The translations under genes and the position numbers were made by a program. A DNA stretch of 64,000 nucleotides from Xylocopa sonorina (lineage: Eukaryota > Arthropoda > Insecta > Hymenoptera > Apidae): positions 921,473 through 985,472 of the forward strand of contig NC_135204.1 in assembly GCF_050948175.1 (NCBI RefSeq). Reading direction: 5' to 3'. The notes beneath the pieces were generated by a model that was not told where the DNA came from, ran no database searches, and saw only the letters and a program-made list of their open reading frames with translations. This document shows positions 53,233 through 63,898 of the stretch, piece after piece (positions within the stretch are counted from its first letter, which is position 1; each line of letters begins with the position of its first letter).

Positions 53233-54390
53233 TGTCGCTATCTACTTTCTAGCAAAACCACTGCCAAGTGAACAGGTTTGGAAAAATTAGCAGGAAAAGA
53301 AGACTCTCTTGTAAGGAGACATGATAGGTGTAACATGCACGTGCAACAAGTGGGAGATGGTAATATCGCCGGTGAAATACCACTACTTTCATCGTTTCTT
53401 TACTTACTCGGTTGAGCGGAGCGCGTGCGCCGGTGTTTCGACCCGGTTGTCACAGAATTTTTGAATCAACCGTATACGAGAGGCGTATGGTGTACGACCG
53501 ATCGCCGATGATTGGAGGACACTGCCAGGCGGGGAGTTTGACTGAGACGGTACATTTGTCAAAGAATAACGCAGGTATCCTAAGGCCAGCTCAGCGAGGA
53601 CAGAAACCTCGCATAGAACAAAAGGACAAAAGCTGGCTTGATCTCGATGTTCACTATGCATAGAGACTGCGAGAGCACGGCCTATCGATCCTTTTGGCTT
53701 GAAGAGTTTTTAGCAAGAGGTGTCAGGAAAGTTACCACAAGGATAACTGGTTTGTGGCGGCCAAGCTTTCATAGCGACGTCGCTTTTTGATACTTCGATG
53801 TCGGCTCTTCCTATCATTGCAAAGCAAAATTCATCAAGCGTCGGATTGTTCACCCGCCAACAAGGAACGTGAGCTGAGTTTAGATCGTCAAGAGACAGGT
53901 TAGTTTTACTCTACTGATGACTAGTCGTTGCGATAGTAATCCTGCTCAGTACGAGAGAAACCGCAGGTTCGAACATTTGGTTCACGCACTCAGCCGAGCG
54001 GTCGGTGGTGCGAAGTTACCATCCGTGGGATTATGTCTGAACGCCTCTAAGGCCGTATCTTTTCTAGTCAAAAGAGATAACGATATCTTTAGGAGTCTCC
54101 AGTGGGTCGAAAGGCTCAAAACAATGTGAATCTACTAGGCGGTCGATCGCGTTCGCGCGGTCGATCATCGCACAAGCCCGAATTTGCCGTACGGGCGTCT
54201 TTGGATCCATAGTCGCGATTTCGCCAAATGACGGCCGCGGCGCTCTAACGGTCGATCATGGGTACACCAATGTCGACGTTGAGACTTGAAATCGTCTGTA
54301 GACGACTTAGGTACGTGGTTGGGTGTTGTACTCGGTAGAGCAGTTACCACGTTGCGATCTGTTGAGACTTAGTTATATGCTTGGGGATTC
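53233..54390 (+). pseudogene. 28S rRNA, 3' part, starting at the R1 site
   Basis: Continuous similarity to the 3' third of insect 28S: TGCCAAGTGAACAGGTTTGG, GGTGAAATACCACTACTTTC, GTACGACCGATCGCCGATGA, ACCACAAGGATAACTGG, ATGTCGGCTCTTCCTATCAT, and GAAATCGTCTGTAGACGACT near the end. The sarcin-ricin loop reads AGTACGAGAGAAACCG where AGTACGAGAGGAACCG is near-universal, and many other conserved sites differ. This indicates a relic, not a working gene. Everything 5' of the R1 site is replaced by the element above. The 3' end near TTGGGGATTC is approximate. Confidence 0.9.
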
Positions 54391-55206
54391 ACTTCTCTTG
54401 CGCGCGTACGTACTACCACAACGAACGTTGCGCGACGTATGCGCGAAGCGAAGAAATAGAGTTAAACAGTAAAAAGTAATGAAAAGAGAAGCGCAAAGCG
54501 CGAGAGAAGGGAAAAACGGACAAGCAGTTGACACTTAGCGTTTAATAGTATAATGTTAAACGTCGAGTGTCGGCGGCTTTTTTTAGGACTCGCCGAAAAG
54601 CAATATGCCACTGGCACTTGCTTGGAAAATGGACGATCGTCATGTCGGAACAGACGCGTCTTGCGAAAGCGACACGCTGCTAGCATTTTGCAAATAGACG
54701 ATCGGCGACGTAAACAGAATAAACACGCTTAAAAAAGCGAACTGAAGAACTTGTTCAAATATAGGCGGCCGCGTTCTTTAATAGCCAAACTTACACCGGA
54801 TGGTACAACGTGCATGTTGACCAAGTCACATTATTCACAGTCAAGTACGCGACGGTACGGGTTTAGGTTTGGCTAGTAAAGAATTGCGCCCAAGATTGAC
54901 AGCAAAATATAAATGTCGGACCGGGAGGACGAAATCAATACTCTCCGGTGTCTTAAAAATATTCGGATCGGGAGTTAAAAATTACGTTGACCTATAAATT
55001 TTCTTTGAAAAACCTTAATAAATCCTCCTTGTATTTACCGTCGCATTGTATAATCGAATTAATTATTTTTAATTGTTTTTTGAGAGCGTAGATTTATATA
55101 TATCAATCCAGTCTCTATAAAGCCAAAATGCTAAAATGCTAAATGTAGGAAGCCCGTATATATAAGTTGACCATAAGACTCAAATACATAAGTTGACTAT
55201 AATACT

Positions 55207-55281
<75 letters not shown>

Positions 55282-56239
55282 CGAAACCGCAAAATCCATA
55301 AATGAAATTGCCCGAACGAAAATTTCCTGAGCACGAACAATTAAGAGGACGGATGGTATATGGCATTTATGACACAAATATGTTGTTGTAGCCAGAGTAG
55401 GCTCGATACGAACTTCCAAAAAGTGTCCCGTGTTGATTGCCCAGCGCGCACTTGATACGCGCCAGCTCGCCTGCGATAGGCGAGATACAAAATATACTTC
55501 AGCGTGACACAATTGTACGCGCTTGCCCATCGTCAATGTCCAACATGTTCTCGCAAGTGATGTTCGTGCTATAGACGATGGTAAAAATCTAAAGAGAGAT
55601 ATTTTGTAGCGTGATGCAATTGTCCGCGCTTCCTCGCCTGGATGGCCAGCATGTTCTCTGTACGCGCTATCTTAATGTCCAGCGTGAAAGAAGATATCCG
55701 TGCTTTCGGCGACCATTACTGACCAGTGTGAAAATTACATACGCGCTTGCATCGTCGATGGTCTCGCAAGAGATCTCCGTGTGGTGGACAATATATATTT
55801 CAGCGTGGAATGTATATGCGCTTCCTCGACACGGTTCAGTTGGAAGGCATATATCTTTTACATTGAAAACCACAAATAGGAACCGTAAAATCCGAGAGAG
55901 AGGGTGCAATATCTCAACGAATTGTTGAAGTTATGTGTTTTTGATGTAGAATATTGTACCGAAATAAATAATGTGCTCGAGCGAGATCCAAAAGAGAACC
56001 GCTAGCCGCATCCACTTCACTGACAATAACAAAGTTATATGAACAATGTTCATAAATAATGAAACGGCATCGCCGTTCACGAACTAGCGATGCCGATATG
56101 CCATATATATTATTTTTGTATCGTCAATCGGTGTCTTGAAGAGACCCGACAACGACTGAAAACAAGTTGGGAAATACTATGAATAATGATGATGGTGATG
56201 GTGAGAAAGTAAAGAGGAAGAGTAAGAAGAATGGTACGG
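54391..56239 (+). other. rDNA spacer (IGS plus 5' ETS)
   Basis: The region lies between the 28S end and the 18S start, head to tail. It includes a T run after GGCGGC (54,570-54,590) and subrepeats around AGCGTGA..CAATTGT.CGCGCTT at 55,501, 55,608, 55,726 and 55,802. I cannot place the pol I promoter by eye. At 1.85 kb it is short for an insect IGS. Confidence 0.7.
55207..55281. repeat. (TA)n microsatellite in rDNA spacer
   Basis: About 37 uninterrupted TA units. The open frames with IYIYIY on the minus strand are artefacts of it. Confidence 0.95.
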
Positions 56240-57497
56240 TTCCCTGGTTGATCCTGCCAGTAGTGATATGCTTGTCTCAAAGATTAAACCATGCATGTCT
56301 CAGTACATACCGAACTAACGTGAAACCACGAATGGCTCATTAAATCAGTTATAGTTTCTTAGATTGTACACGAAATTACTTGGATAACTGTGGTAATTCT
56401 AGAGCTAATACATGCAAAACAGAATTCCAACCAGAGATGGGAGGAATGCTTTTATTAGATCAAAACCAATCGGTGACGTGCAGTTCGTCCGTGCGTCCAT
56501 CGTTTGCTTTAGTGACTTTGAATAACCCACAGCTGATCGCACGGTCATTTAGCACCGGCGACGAATCTTTCAAATGTCTGCCTTATCAACTGTCTATGCT
56601 AGGTTCCGCGCTTACCATGATTGTAACGGGTAACGGGGAATCAAGGTTCGATTCCGGAGAAGGAGCCTGAGAAACAGTTACCACATCCAAGGAAGACGGC
56701 AGGGCCGCAAATTACCCACTCCTGGCACGGGGAGGTAGTGACAAAAAATAACGATACGGGACTCCTAAAATCCTTTAAGTCCTTTAAATCCTTTAGCTTT
56801 AAATCCTTTAGCAAGGATAAATTGGAAGATAAGTCTGATGTCACCAGCCGCGGTAATTCCAGCTCCAATGGCGTATATTAAAGTTGTTGCGGTTAAAAAA
56901 CTCTCGAATTGAATCTTTGTGTCACAGAGTCGGTTCACCGTTCGCCGTGTTTAACTGGCATTATATGATACGACCTAGCGGTGGACTTAGCTCCTTCGGG
57001 GGCGGTCCAACATACATCCCATCGCGGTGCTCTTCACTGAGTGTCGAGGTGGGCCGGTATGTTTACTTTGAATAAATTAGAATTCTTAAAGCAGGCTATT
57101 TTCGTCTGAATACTATGTGCATGGAATAATGGAATAGCACCTCGGTTCTATTTTCTTGGTTTCCGGAACCCCGAGGTAATGATTAATAGGGACAGATGGG
57201 AGCATTTGTATTGCGATGTTAGAGGTGAAATTCTTGGATCGTCGCAAGACGGACTAAAGCGAAAGCATTTACCAAAAATGTTTTCATTAATCAGGAACGA
57301 AAGTTAGAGGTTCGAAGACGATCAGATTCCCGTCTAGTTTTAACCATAAACGATGTCAACCAACGATCTGCCGATGTTCCTTCGATAACTCGATGGGCAG
57401 CTTCCGAGAAACCAAGATTTTGGGTTCCGGGGGAAGTGTGGCTGCAAAGCTGAAACTTATTTTTAGGATTTCATAGGATTTGACGGAAGGGCACCAT

Positions 57498-57534
<37 letters not shown>

Positions 57535-57893
57535 GGAAACCTTATCAGGCTCAGACACCGAAAGGATTGACAGATTGAGAGCTCTTTCTTGATTCGGTGG
57601 GTGGTGGTGCATGGCCGTTCTTAGTTGGTGGAGTGATTTGTCTGGTTAATTCCGATAACGAACGAGACTCTAGCCTGTTAAATAGACGTAACTTATTACA
57701 AATAAATCTTCTTAGAGGGACAGGTGGCTTTTAGCCGCACGAGATTGAGCAATAACAGGTCTATGATACTCTTAGATGTTCTGGGCCGCGCGCGCGCTAC
57801 ATTGAAGGAGTCAGCGTGTTTTCCCTGAACGACAGACCCGGATAACCCGTTGAACCTCCTTCGTGCTAGGGATTGGGGCTTGCAATTATTGGC
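56240..57893 (+). pseudogene. 18S rRNA pseudogene, 3' truncated
   Basis: Begins TCCCTGGTTGATCCTGCCAG and follows 18S in order (GCATGTCTCAGTACA, CGCGGTAATTCCAGCTCC, GAGGTGAAATTCTTGGATCG, GAACGAAAGTTAGAGG, TTGAACCTCCTTCGTGCTAG). Similarity ends at GGGCTTGCAATTATT. The last roughly 200 bases, with the decoding-site helix and GGATCATTA end, are missing. The conserved GTGCCAGCAGCCGCGG reads GTCACCAGCCGCGG. A segment near 56,760-56,820 is replaced by tandem TCCTTTAAATCCTTTAG. It cannot make a working small-subunit rRNA. Confidence 0.92.
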
Positions 57894-59449
57894 AATGAAT
57901 GGCATGAAAACATTACATCCACTGTTCGAAGTATGTAACTCCGCCTCGTGTCAGAGAGACCGAGGCGCTCTATCCTCTGGAGCCTGTGCATAACCCGGAA
58001 CTATTCGTTCCGAAATAAAAATTATAAAAGTCCAGAGATGGATGAAACAAACGCAAAGCGTATGCAGCAAAATAACCTTCCTTCAGTCGACCCGTTAAGT
58101 TCAGAGAGGAATATTCGTCGCAGCAGCCTCGTTGTTGAAAGTCTGAAACCCGCCGTTGCGAGATCGAATTATACGTGCTCGCTTCGCGTTGACGGGAACA
58201 AGCATAGACCGCTCGAGGCTCCGGTACGACGAGTCCCAACGAATTTTTACCCGAACGAGAGAACGTACCATCGACGCGACCCTTGAATTCTCGCAGGATC
58301 GCGTGTCGTCCAGCTCTCTCCTATCTGGCGATCGTATTTGTACTGTTCCGTTCGAAGGGGACGATACGTAGCGCAAGCCTCGTTGTCGAGAGTCTGAAAC
58401 ACCCAACGCCCGTTGCGAACTTTTTCGAGACATTTATGCTCGCTTCGCATCGTCGGGAAAACATAGACCGCTCGAGACCTGTACGGCGTGTCTCAATGAA
58501 TTTTCACCCGAACGCGCGCGTCGTCATTATCAACATTTGAGTTTTCGTGAGAGCGTGTGGTCGCGCCTTAATCTGTTCAAGTCAATCGTACCGTTTCGTT
58601 CGGAGGGGACGATTCATGGAGAAAGCTTCGGTTGTCGAGAATCTGAGACACCCAGCGGCTGTTGCGAGCTTTCGAATCATTTATGCGCGCTTCGTGTCGT
58701 CGAGTGAATATATAGACCGCTTCTCGAGGCTTGTACAGCCGGCGAACGTCCCAACGACTTTTTTTTCCATTTAGCCGATCGGTGTTTATGGTATGTAAGT
58801 GGACCCATCGAATTCGACGGGCTTGCTTTTTTTTTGCTGCCATCTAAGAAAGCAATATGCCGTTGGTACTTTGTCGTTTTTCCACTCTCAGTTATTGTCC
58901 CCGTTGAGCTCAGAGGGGACTCGTTCTGTGCACCCATAGCCTCGTTGTCGAGAGTCTGAGAAAAACTCGCCGTTGCAGGATGGAATAATTTTATATTCGC
59001 TTCGTGTTGGGAAGAGCTATAGGCCGCTTTGAGACCCATCGATAATTCTGTTTACCCGAACGAGGGCGTCTTGTTCGACGTGCACATTCGTTCCAAAGGA
59101 GACGATTCCGCCTTTCCCGTTGTCCTCGTTGTCAATTCTCGAACCGTTTATGCTCACTTCGCGTTGTCGGGAGGAAAAAAACCACTTCGAGACTGCTGGT
59201 AATTTTTTAAAGATTTTCTCTTCATACCTGGACGCGCGTGCACTTTGTAACTTTGAGAGACCTTACGCGCCAACCATCGGCGTATGTTTCATCCATAGGA
59301 CCGATATATCGTGTCGCCTAGAACTCCGTCGAGCGATGAAAGCCGCCACGGTTCGGCGACGCCCGCGTCTCTTTCACCGGAGATGTTTGGGTATCGACTT
59401 GTTCGAACTTAGTACCAAGAGACATAAGGATCAATAAAATATACATATA
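57894..59449 (+). other. ITS1 with internal tandem repeats
   Basis: Spacer between 18S and 5.8S. The unit GCCTCGTTGTCGAGAGTCTG recurs at about 58,126, 58,376, 58,625 and 58,940, with a partial copy near 59,118, so spacing is roughly 250, 249, 315 and 178 bp. Each unit also holds TTTATGCTCGCTTCG-like and AT(A)GACCGCTCGAG motifs. The open frames here are by-products of the G+C content. Confidence 0.8.
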
Positions 59450-59610
59450 CGATTACGCTAAACGGTGGATCACTTGGCTCGTGGGTCGATAAAGAACGCA
59501 GCTGATTGCGCGTCAACGTGTGAACTGCAGGACGCATGAACATCGACATTTCGAATGCACATTGCGGTCCACGGATACAATTCCTGGACCACGCCGAGCT
59601 GAAGGCCGTT
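59450..59610 (+). pseudogene. 5.8S rRNA, slightly degenerate
   Basis: Recognised by AAACGGTGGATCACTTGGCT, GCGTCAACGTGTGAACTGCA, CATCGACATTTCGAATGCAC and ATTGCGGTCCACGG. Length is about 158-160, as expected. The near-universal GATGAAGAACGCAGC reads GATAAAGAACGCAGC, so it is probably not functional, consistent with its neighbours. Ends are approximate. Confidence 0.9.
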
Positions 59611-61127
59611 CGCATAACCAAAATACTGCTTGCGTTACGTTTCGTCGAATCTGTTTTCTTTCCTGTGCTCGAATCTACCCGCCGTCGTTCATTCTCGAAT
59701 TAAATTACGAACGTTTCTGAGTTTGAGCGGCACCGAAAGGGAGGAAGAGGGGCGATACGCGACGTACGAACGATCGTTGGGCGTTTGTTCGAGTCGTATG
59801 TTGCTGTACCGAGGTAATCTGCGATTGGCAACGTGTGTTCACGGAACTCGACGATGTGTCGATCACAAACTCGCGTGAGTTCTTCGTGGCGTCGTGAGTC
59901 GTCCGTTAAACGGTCGACCGCCCACTGGAGCCGCTTCGTGTTTCGAACGCCAATTTTGTTCCGCGTTCCGAATTCGCATACCTGCCACACGCATCGCATT
60001 CGCCTGTCTTTAGCGCACGCTACGAACATGCTGCGCGCTCGACGTTGTTCAAAATGAATTTTTTTTATGCCGCAAGACCGAGGGTGAATCTCGATCGAAA
60101 GAAGAGATATACAATAGAGAGCGACATCGTCGTAACGCGAGGGACGATGATGCGCATCCGACCGTTCAAGGTTCTCCTCGTACGGTCCCAGGGTGTTCGA
60201 TCAGAATAACCCGTTCTCTCTGTTCTTTCCGCATGTGTACACCATGTTCCGCGAGGGAAAAGATCTCTGGCGCGGACCGTCACTTAGGCCGTCGTTGCGT
60301 CCGTCGTGCCGTAACGTTTCTGGCCTGTGATGCGCGTCCGCGCTTCGGAGATCTCCCGAGGCGAAACTTGAATCGGTACCACACGCGATAAAGGAGAGTT
60401 TTCAGAGCAGATACGGGAAGATTGGCTCCTCTTTGGCGAGGTTCAAGTTTTTCTTCAACGGGGTGTCGTCTCGGTGCCGCCTCGGTGCTGTAATGTACTA
60501 CTGCCTATTTCTGCGATTATCGAGTGCGTTGATCACCCCATGTCTTTGTTGTCGAGATAGGACCGCGCGACCAAAAGCCTGTCATCCAGTCCCCGGAAGC
60601 GCAGCTTGTGCTACGCTTACATCGTACACTTTTCCACGCGTGCGTTCCTTTTTATTTCCCCTTCACGCAGCAGAAAGATTCGTGTGGGCGCCCCAACTCG
60701 ACCTGTCCTTCGTTCTGAAGGATCAGGGTAATAAAATCAGGGGAAAACGAACCGCTCCGTTTCGATCTCTGCGTGCTACGCGCAGAAGATGGAACCGCGG
60801 GAGAGTCAAGGTGCTGATCGTTCGCAGGTACGATAAAGAGGACGGATGTTAATGAAACGCCTGTAGCATGGTCGTCTAACGAGAGTCTCGTACTTTTTTT
60901 TATATTTTTTACGAATCGTATATAAAAAAGAATACTGACACACGAAAGGCATTGGCACGGTGCATAATACGTTTCGACGAGATAAACGAAGAGTTGTGTA
61001 GTTCTGCTTGCTGGTTTCTCGAGCGATAATTTAAAGGATCACTGTATCGGAGATAGACGGAAGTTCTTTTCCTCGTCTGCCGTCTCCGTTCGTCGATATC
61101 TCTCGAGTATCGTGCGTCACGTAAAGA
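59611..61127 (+). other. ITS2
   Basis: G+C-rich spacer between 5.8S and 28S, about 1.5 kb. No clear tandem repeat is seen. Open frames on both strands are chance. Confidence 0.8.
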
Positions 61128-61152
61128 CGACCTCGGATTAGGTGAGATTACT

Positions 61153-61203
<51 letters not shown>

Positions 61204-61682
61204 TAGTAGCTGTGAGCGAACGGGAATAAGCCCACCTTGAAAATCCAGGAGAGGGCTACGTGGAGGTGTCGTACCGGTTCATACCCATATCCGCAGCAGG
61301 TTTCCAAGGTGAAGAGCCTCTGGATTAATGTAGATACGGGAAGTCGGCAAATTGAATCCGCAACTTCGGAATAAGGATTGGCTCTGAGGAGCGGGGCGTG
61401 TCGGGCTTGGTCGGAAAATGGGTTTGGCTGACGTGCCGGGCCTGGGCGAGCTGAATGGGCCGCTGCTTCGTACATGCGTAACCCAGAATCCTTGGCCTCC
61501 CACGGATCTTTTTCGCTGCGAGGCTTCAGCGGTAGTCCGCCGTAGCTATCGTCCTCTTCGGCCGCCATTCAACACTCAACTCAGAACTGGCACGGACTAA
61601 GGGAATCAGACTGTCTAATTAAAATAAAGCATTGCGATGGCCGCCAAAGGTGTTGACGCAATGTGACTATGACTCTCTTAAG
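61128..61682 (+). pseudogene. 28S rRNA 5' part with large deletion, cut at R2 site
   Basis: Starts near CCTCGGATTAGGTGAGATTA and CTGAATTTAAGCATATTACT (28S beginning). At about 61,232 it jumps to CCAGGAGAGGGCTACGTGGA and TTCATACCCATATCCGCAGC, which lie far downstream in a normal 28S, so well over 1 kb is deleted. It then reads TGTCTAATTAAAATAAAGCA and GTTGACGCAATGTGA, loses about 65 further bases, and ends CTATGACTCTCTTAAG, the R2 target. Confidence 0.9.
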
Positions 61683-61756
61683 AGGGGCATAGTTACCGGA
61701 GTAGTAATGCGACTCAAATAGCTTTTTCTACCCAAGTTGCATGTCGTACCTCCCAT

Positions 61757-62401
61757 GGGTGGGGGTGCACCGTAAACTACCATACGCGTTCGTAGGTGTC
61801 GGGCGGCCCGTTGGCGCCTAGTATCCAAGAATAGCGATGGTCCCGGTGATAAGGTCACAGGGTGGATGATGCGAAAACATAGCCTCTCACACCTTAGCCT
61901 CGCATCAAACCTCCTAGTGGTCCCCCCGGAATGTGCCCTAGGTGGATGGCCTAAGGCATTCAGATTGATGCGGGTCGGGGGGAGGGCGTCCCTGCCATGC
62001 AAATTTTAACTCCAGGTTCTGCCCCATAGCAGCCCTGACCTCCCCCTTTATCGAACATGAATGGGACAGTTGGAATCTCACATATTGACTTTAACATTTA
62101 TCCATTCAGTTCGTAAATCAAAGTCCTTACGCCGGCTATGAGTCAAGACTAAAAAGGTCCTTTCCTCAAAGAGAGCGACAAGCGGCGATGGGGCGCCGCT
62201 ATGTGCAGCCACGATTTAATTAAACGGATGGGTAGGATAAGCATGCCCAAATGACGATACCAGTGGTGCCATACTTTTTTCTAGCCCCGGACTAGAAGCT
62301 TTGGCTAGCTAGGGGGGTAGGTTGGGTAAGTTTATTTCTTGTGTATGCCATTAATGGCGGGGTAATACGCTCGAGCCTCCTCCCGGGGCAAGTTTAGAGT
62401 A
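61757..62401 (+). mobile_element. Short R1-type element nested in R2, 14-bp duplication
   Basis: GTCGTACCTCCCAT occurs at 61,743-61,756 and 62,402-62,415, flanking a 645-bp insert. 14 bp is the target duplication length typical of R1. The insert matches 52,634-53,232 from GTGCACCGTAAACTACCATA through GGTGATAAGGTCACAGGG to the CGAGCCTCCTCCCGG end. Removing it rejoins the R2 5' region. No protein is encoded. Confidence 0.75.
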
Positions 62402-62458
62402 GTCGTACCTCCCATAAGTTCTCGTCGGTAACATGGCTCCCCCTCTCTGGAGGGATGC

Positions 62459-62925
62459 GTGGCTAAACAGCGTGCGGCGCCTTTGGCGCTTGGGGGCTGC
62501 CTCCGCCTCGTGCTTAAAGCTGGCCCTAAACGAATAACAAAACCTCTTATGACTATACCTAGCGGTGGATGCTCTGATCCCGCCACTCCAGCAACTTCGT
62601 GTAGTAAGAATAATACTCACCCTTCTGAGTCTAACGTAGCCGGTTCCACTTCTCTTTAGTATGTCTGCGAATACACTGGTTGTGATCGCTCCTTTACCAG
62701 CAAGACGGGCCGTGGTGTTCACCACAGAAGAAGCTACCCTGATTGGAACGACACGAGACTGAGCAAACCTCCGACGAAAGCTCGATGGAATGTTGAGGAG
62801 ATCTCCTTGTTGGCTAGATGCGAAGCTCAGTTAACGATATCAAAAGAGAAATTTATTAATCAAGTACTTGTTAAGTCGTTTCCATCTCAGACTTTGGAAT
62901 TCATCAAAGCCCAAAGGAAAAATGG
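62459..62925 (+). pseudogene. R2 protein N-terminus (zinc finger and Myb)
   Basis: After an in-frame TAG at 62,657-62,659 the frame reads YVCEYTGCDRSFTSKTGRGV then HHRRSYPDWND, a C2H2-type zinc finger, followed by KARWNVEEISLLARCEAQL, the Myb-like DNA-binding motif. This order is that of the R2 N-terminal target-binding region. Residues before the stop (CSDPATPATSCSKNN) are in the same frame. The protein is cut off at about 62,925 by satellite, before any catalytic domain. Confidence 0.85.
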
Positions 62926-63520
62926 CTCATCAGCGTCTACACTACAAAGTAATGTAAACACAACAGTTTCATGCAACGTGATGACGCTTCACAGTGTCTA
63001 CGATTGAGAGCAATAGACTTCTACTGCTCCATCTAATGCGATGGCGCATCTCATCTCAGCGTTTGAAAGAAAGTAAGCTGTAATCTTATATGTACAGCTT
63101 TCTGCTTACCTGCTTTTACACTTCAAAAGAATGTGAATTCTAAAGTTACTTGTAACGGGATGGCACTTCATAGTGTCTACGTGTCAGAGAGTTCCAATGC
63201 TCCATGCAATGCGAAAGTGCATCTCATTTCAACGTTTCAAAGTAAGTAAGCTGCAAGGTTCTATGCAACGCATTAATCTTATATGCTTCTGCATTTCAAA
63301 ACGATGTGAATTCCACAGTACCTTGCGGAAGTATCTAACGGAAGTACCTTCCAGAGTACCTTACGGAATGGGTCTTCATTGCGTATACGTATCACAGAAA
63401 TTGAGATTTAATTCTTCTTGCAATGCGATGGCACATCTTTTTCTGCGTTCCAAAATTCTACAGTATCTTGTAACGGGACTACGCTTCACAGTGTCTAGGT
63501 GTCAGAGCAATAGAGTTGTA
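62926..63520 (-). repeat. 179-bp satellite array, reverse
   Basis: About three monomers in reverse orientation (CATGCAACGTGATGACGCTT, GCGATGGCGCATCTCATCTC, CTTCAAAAGAATGTGAATTC). A short internal run at 63,315-63,375 repeats GTACCTTxCGGAAG three times. Confidence 0.85.
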
Positions 63521-63898
63521 AAACATAATGCGATGTATATAACATTACAACTTATTTAGTTTGATACGTTGAAACGATATACGCCATCGTATTACATGTA
63601 GCATTGGAACTCTATTGTTTTGACACGTAGACTATATGAAGCGCAATCCCGTTGCATGGATCTGTAGAATTCACATTCATTTGAGATATAGAAGCATATA
63701 AACTTAAGGCTATGCATAGAAGATTACTGCTTGCTTATTCTGAAACATTGAAATGAGATGTGTTATCGCATAGCATGGAACATTAGATCTCTATTGCTTT
63801 GATGCGCAGACACTATGAAACGGAATCCCGTTGCAAGCGACTGTAGGATTCACATTTATTTGATGCGTGGAAACAGATATGCATAATGCGAAGCATAG
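63521..63898 (+). repeat. 179-bp satellite array, forward
   Basis: Orientation flips near 63,520. Two monomers read GAAACGATATACGCCATCG, GCGCAATCCCGTTGCATGGA, ATAGAAGATTACTGCTTGC. It ends GCGAAGCATAG. Confidence 0.85.

Larger units (their letters stand above)
61683..62925 (+). mobile_element. R2 retrotransposon, 5' part, at the 28S R2 site
   Basis: It begins immediately after CTCTCTTAAG, the position cut by R2 endonuclease, in the same orientation as 28S. It contains a 5' untranslated region, a nested insertion (61,757-62,401), and the start of the R2 protein to about 62,925, where satellite follows. Reverse transcriptase and endonuclease domains are absent. Confidence 0.85.

Noticed and set aside
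55139..55536. Open frames with IYIYIY repeats
   Set aside because: They are a product of the (TA)n microsatellite.
57948..60852. Many open frames over ITS1, 5.8S, ITS2 and 28S
   Set aside because: They lie on rRNA and spacer sequence with high G+C, and the rRNA identity explains the region.
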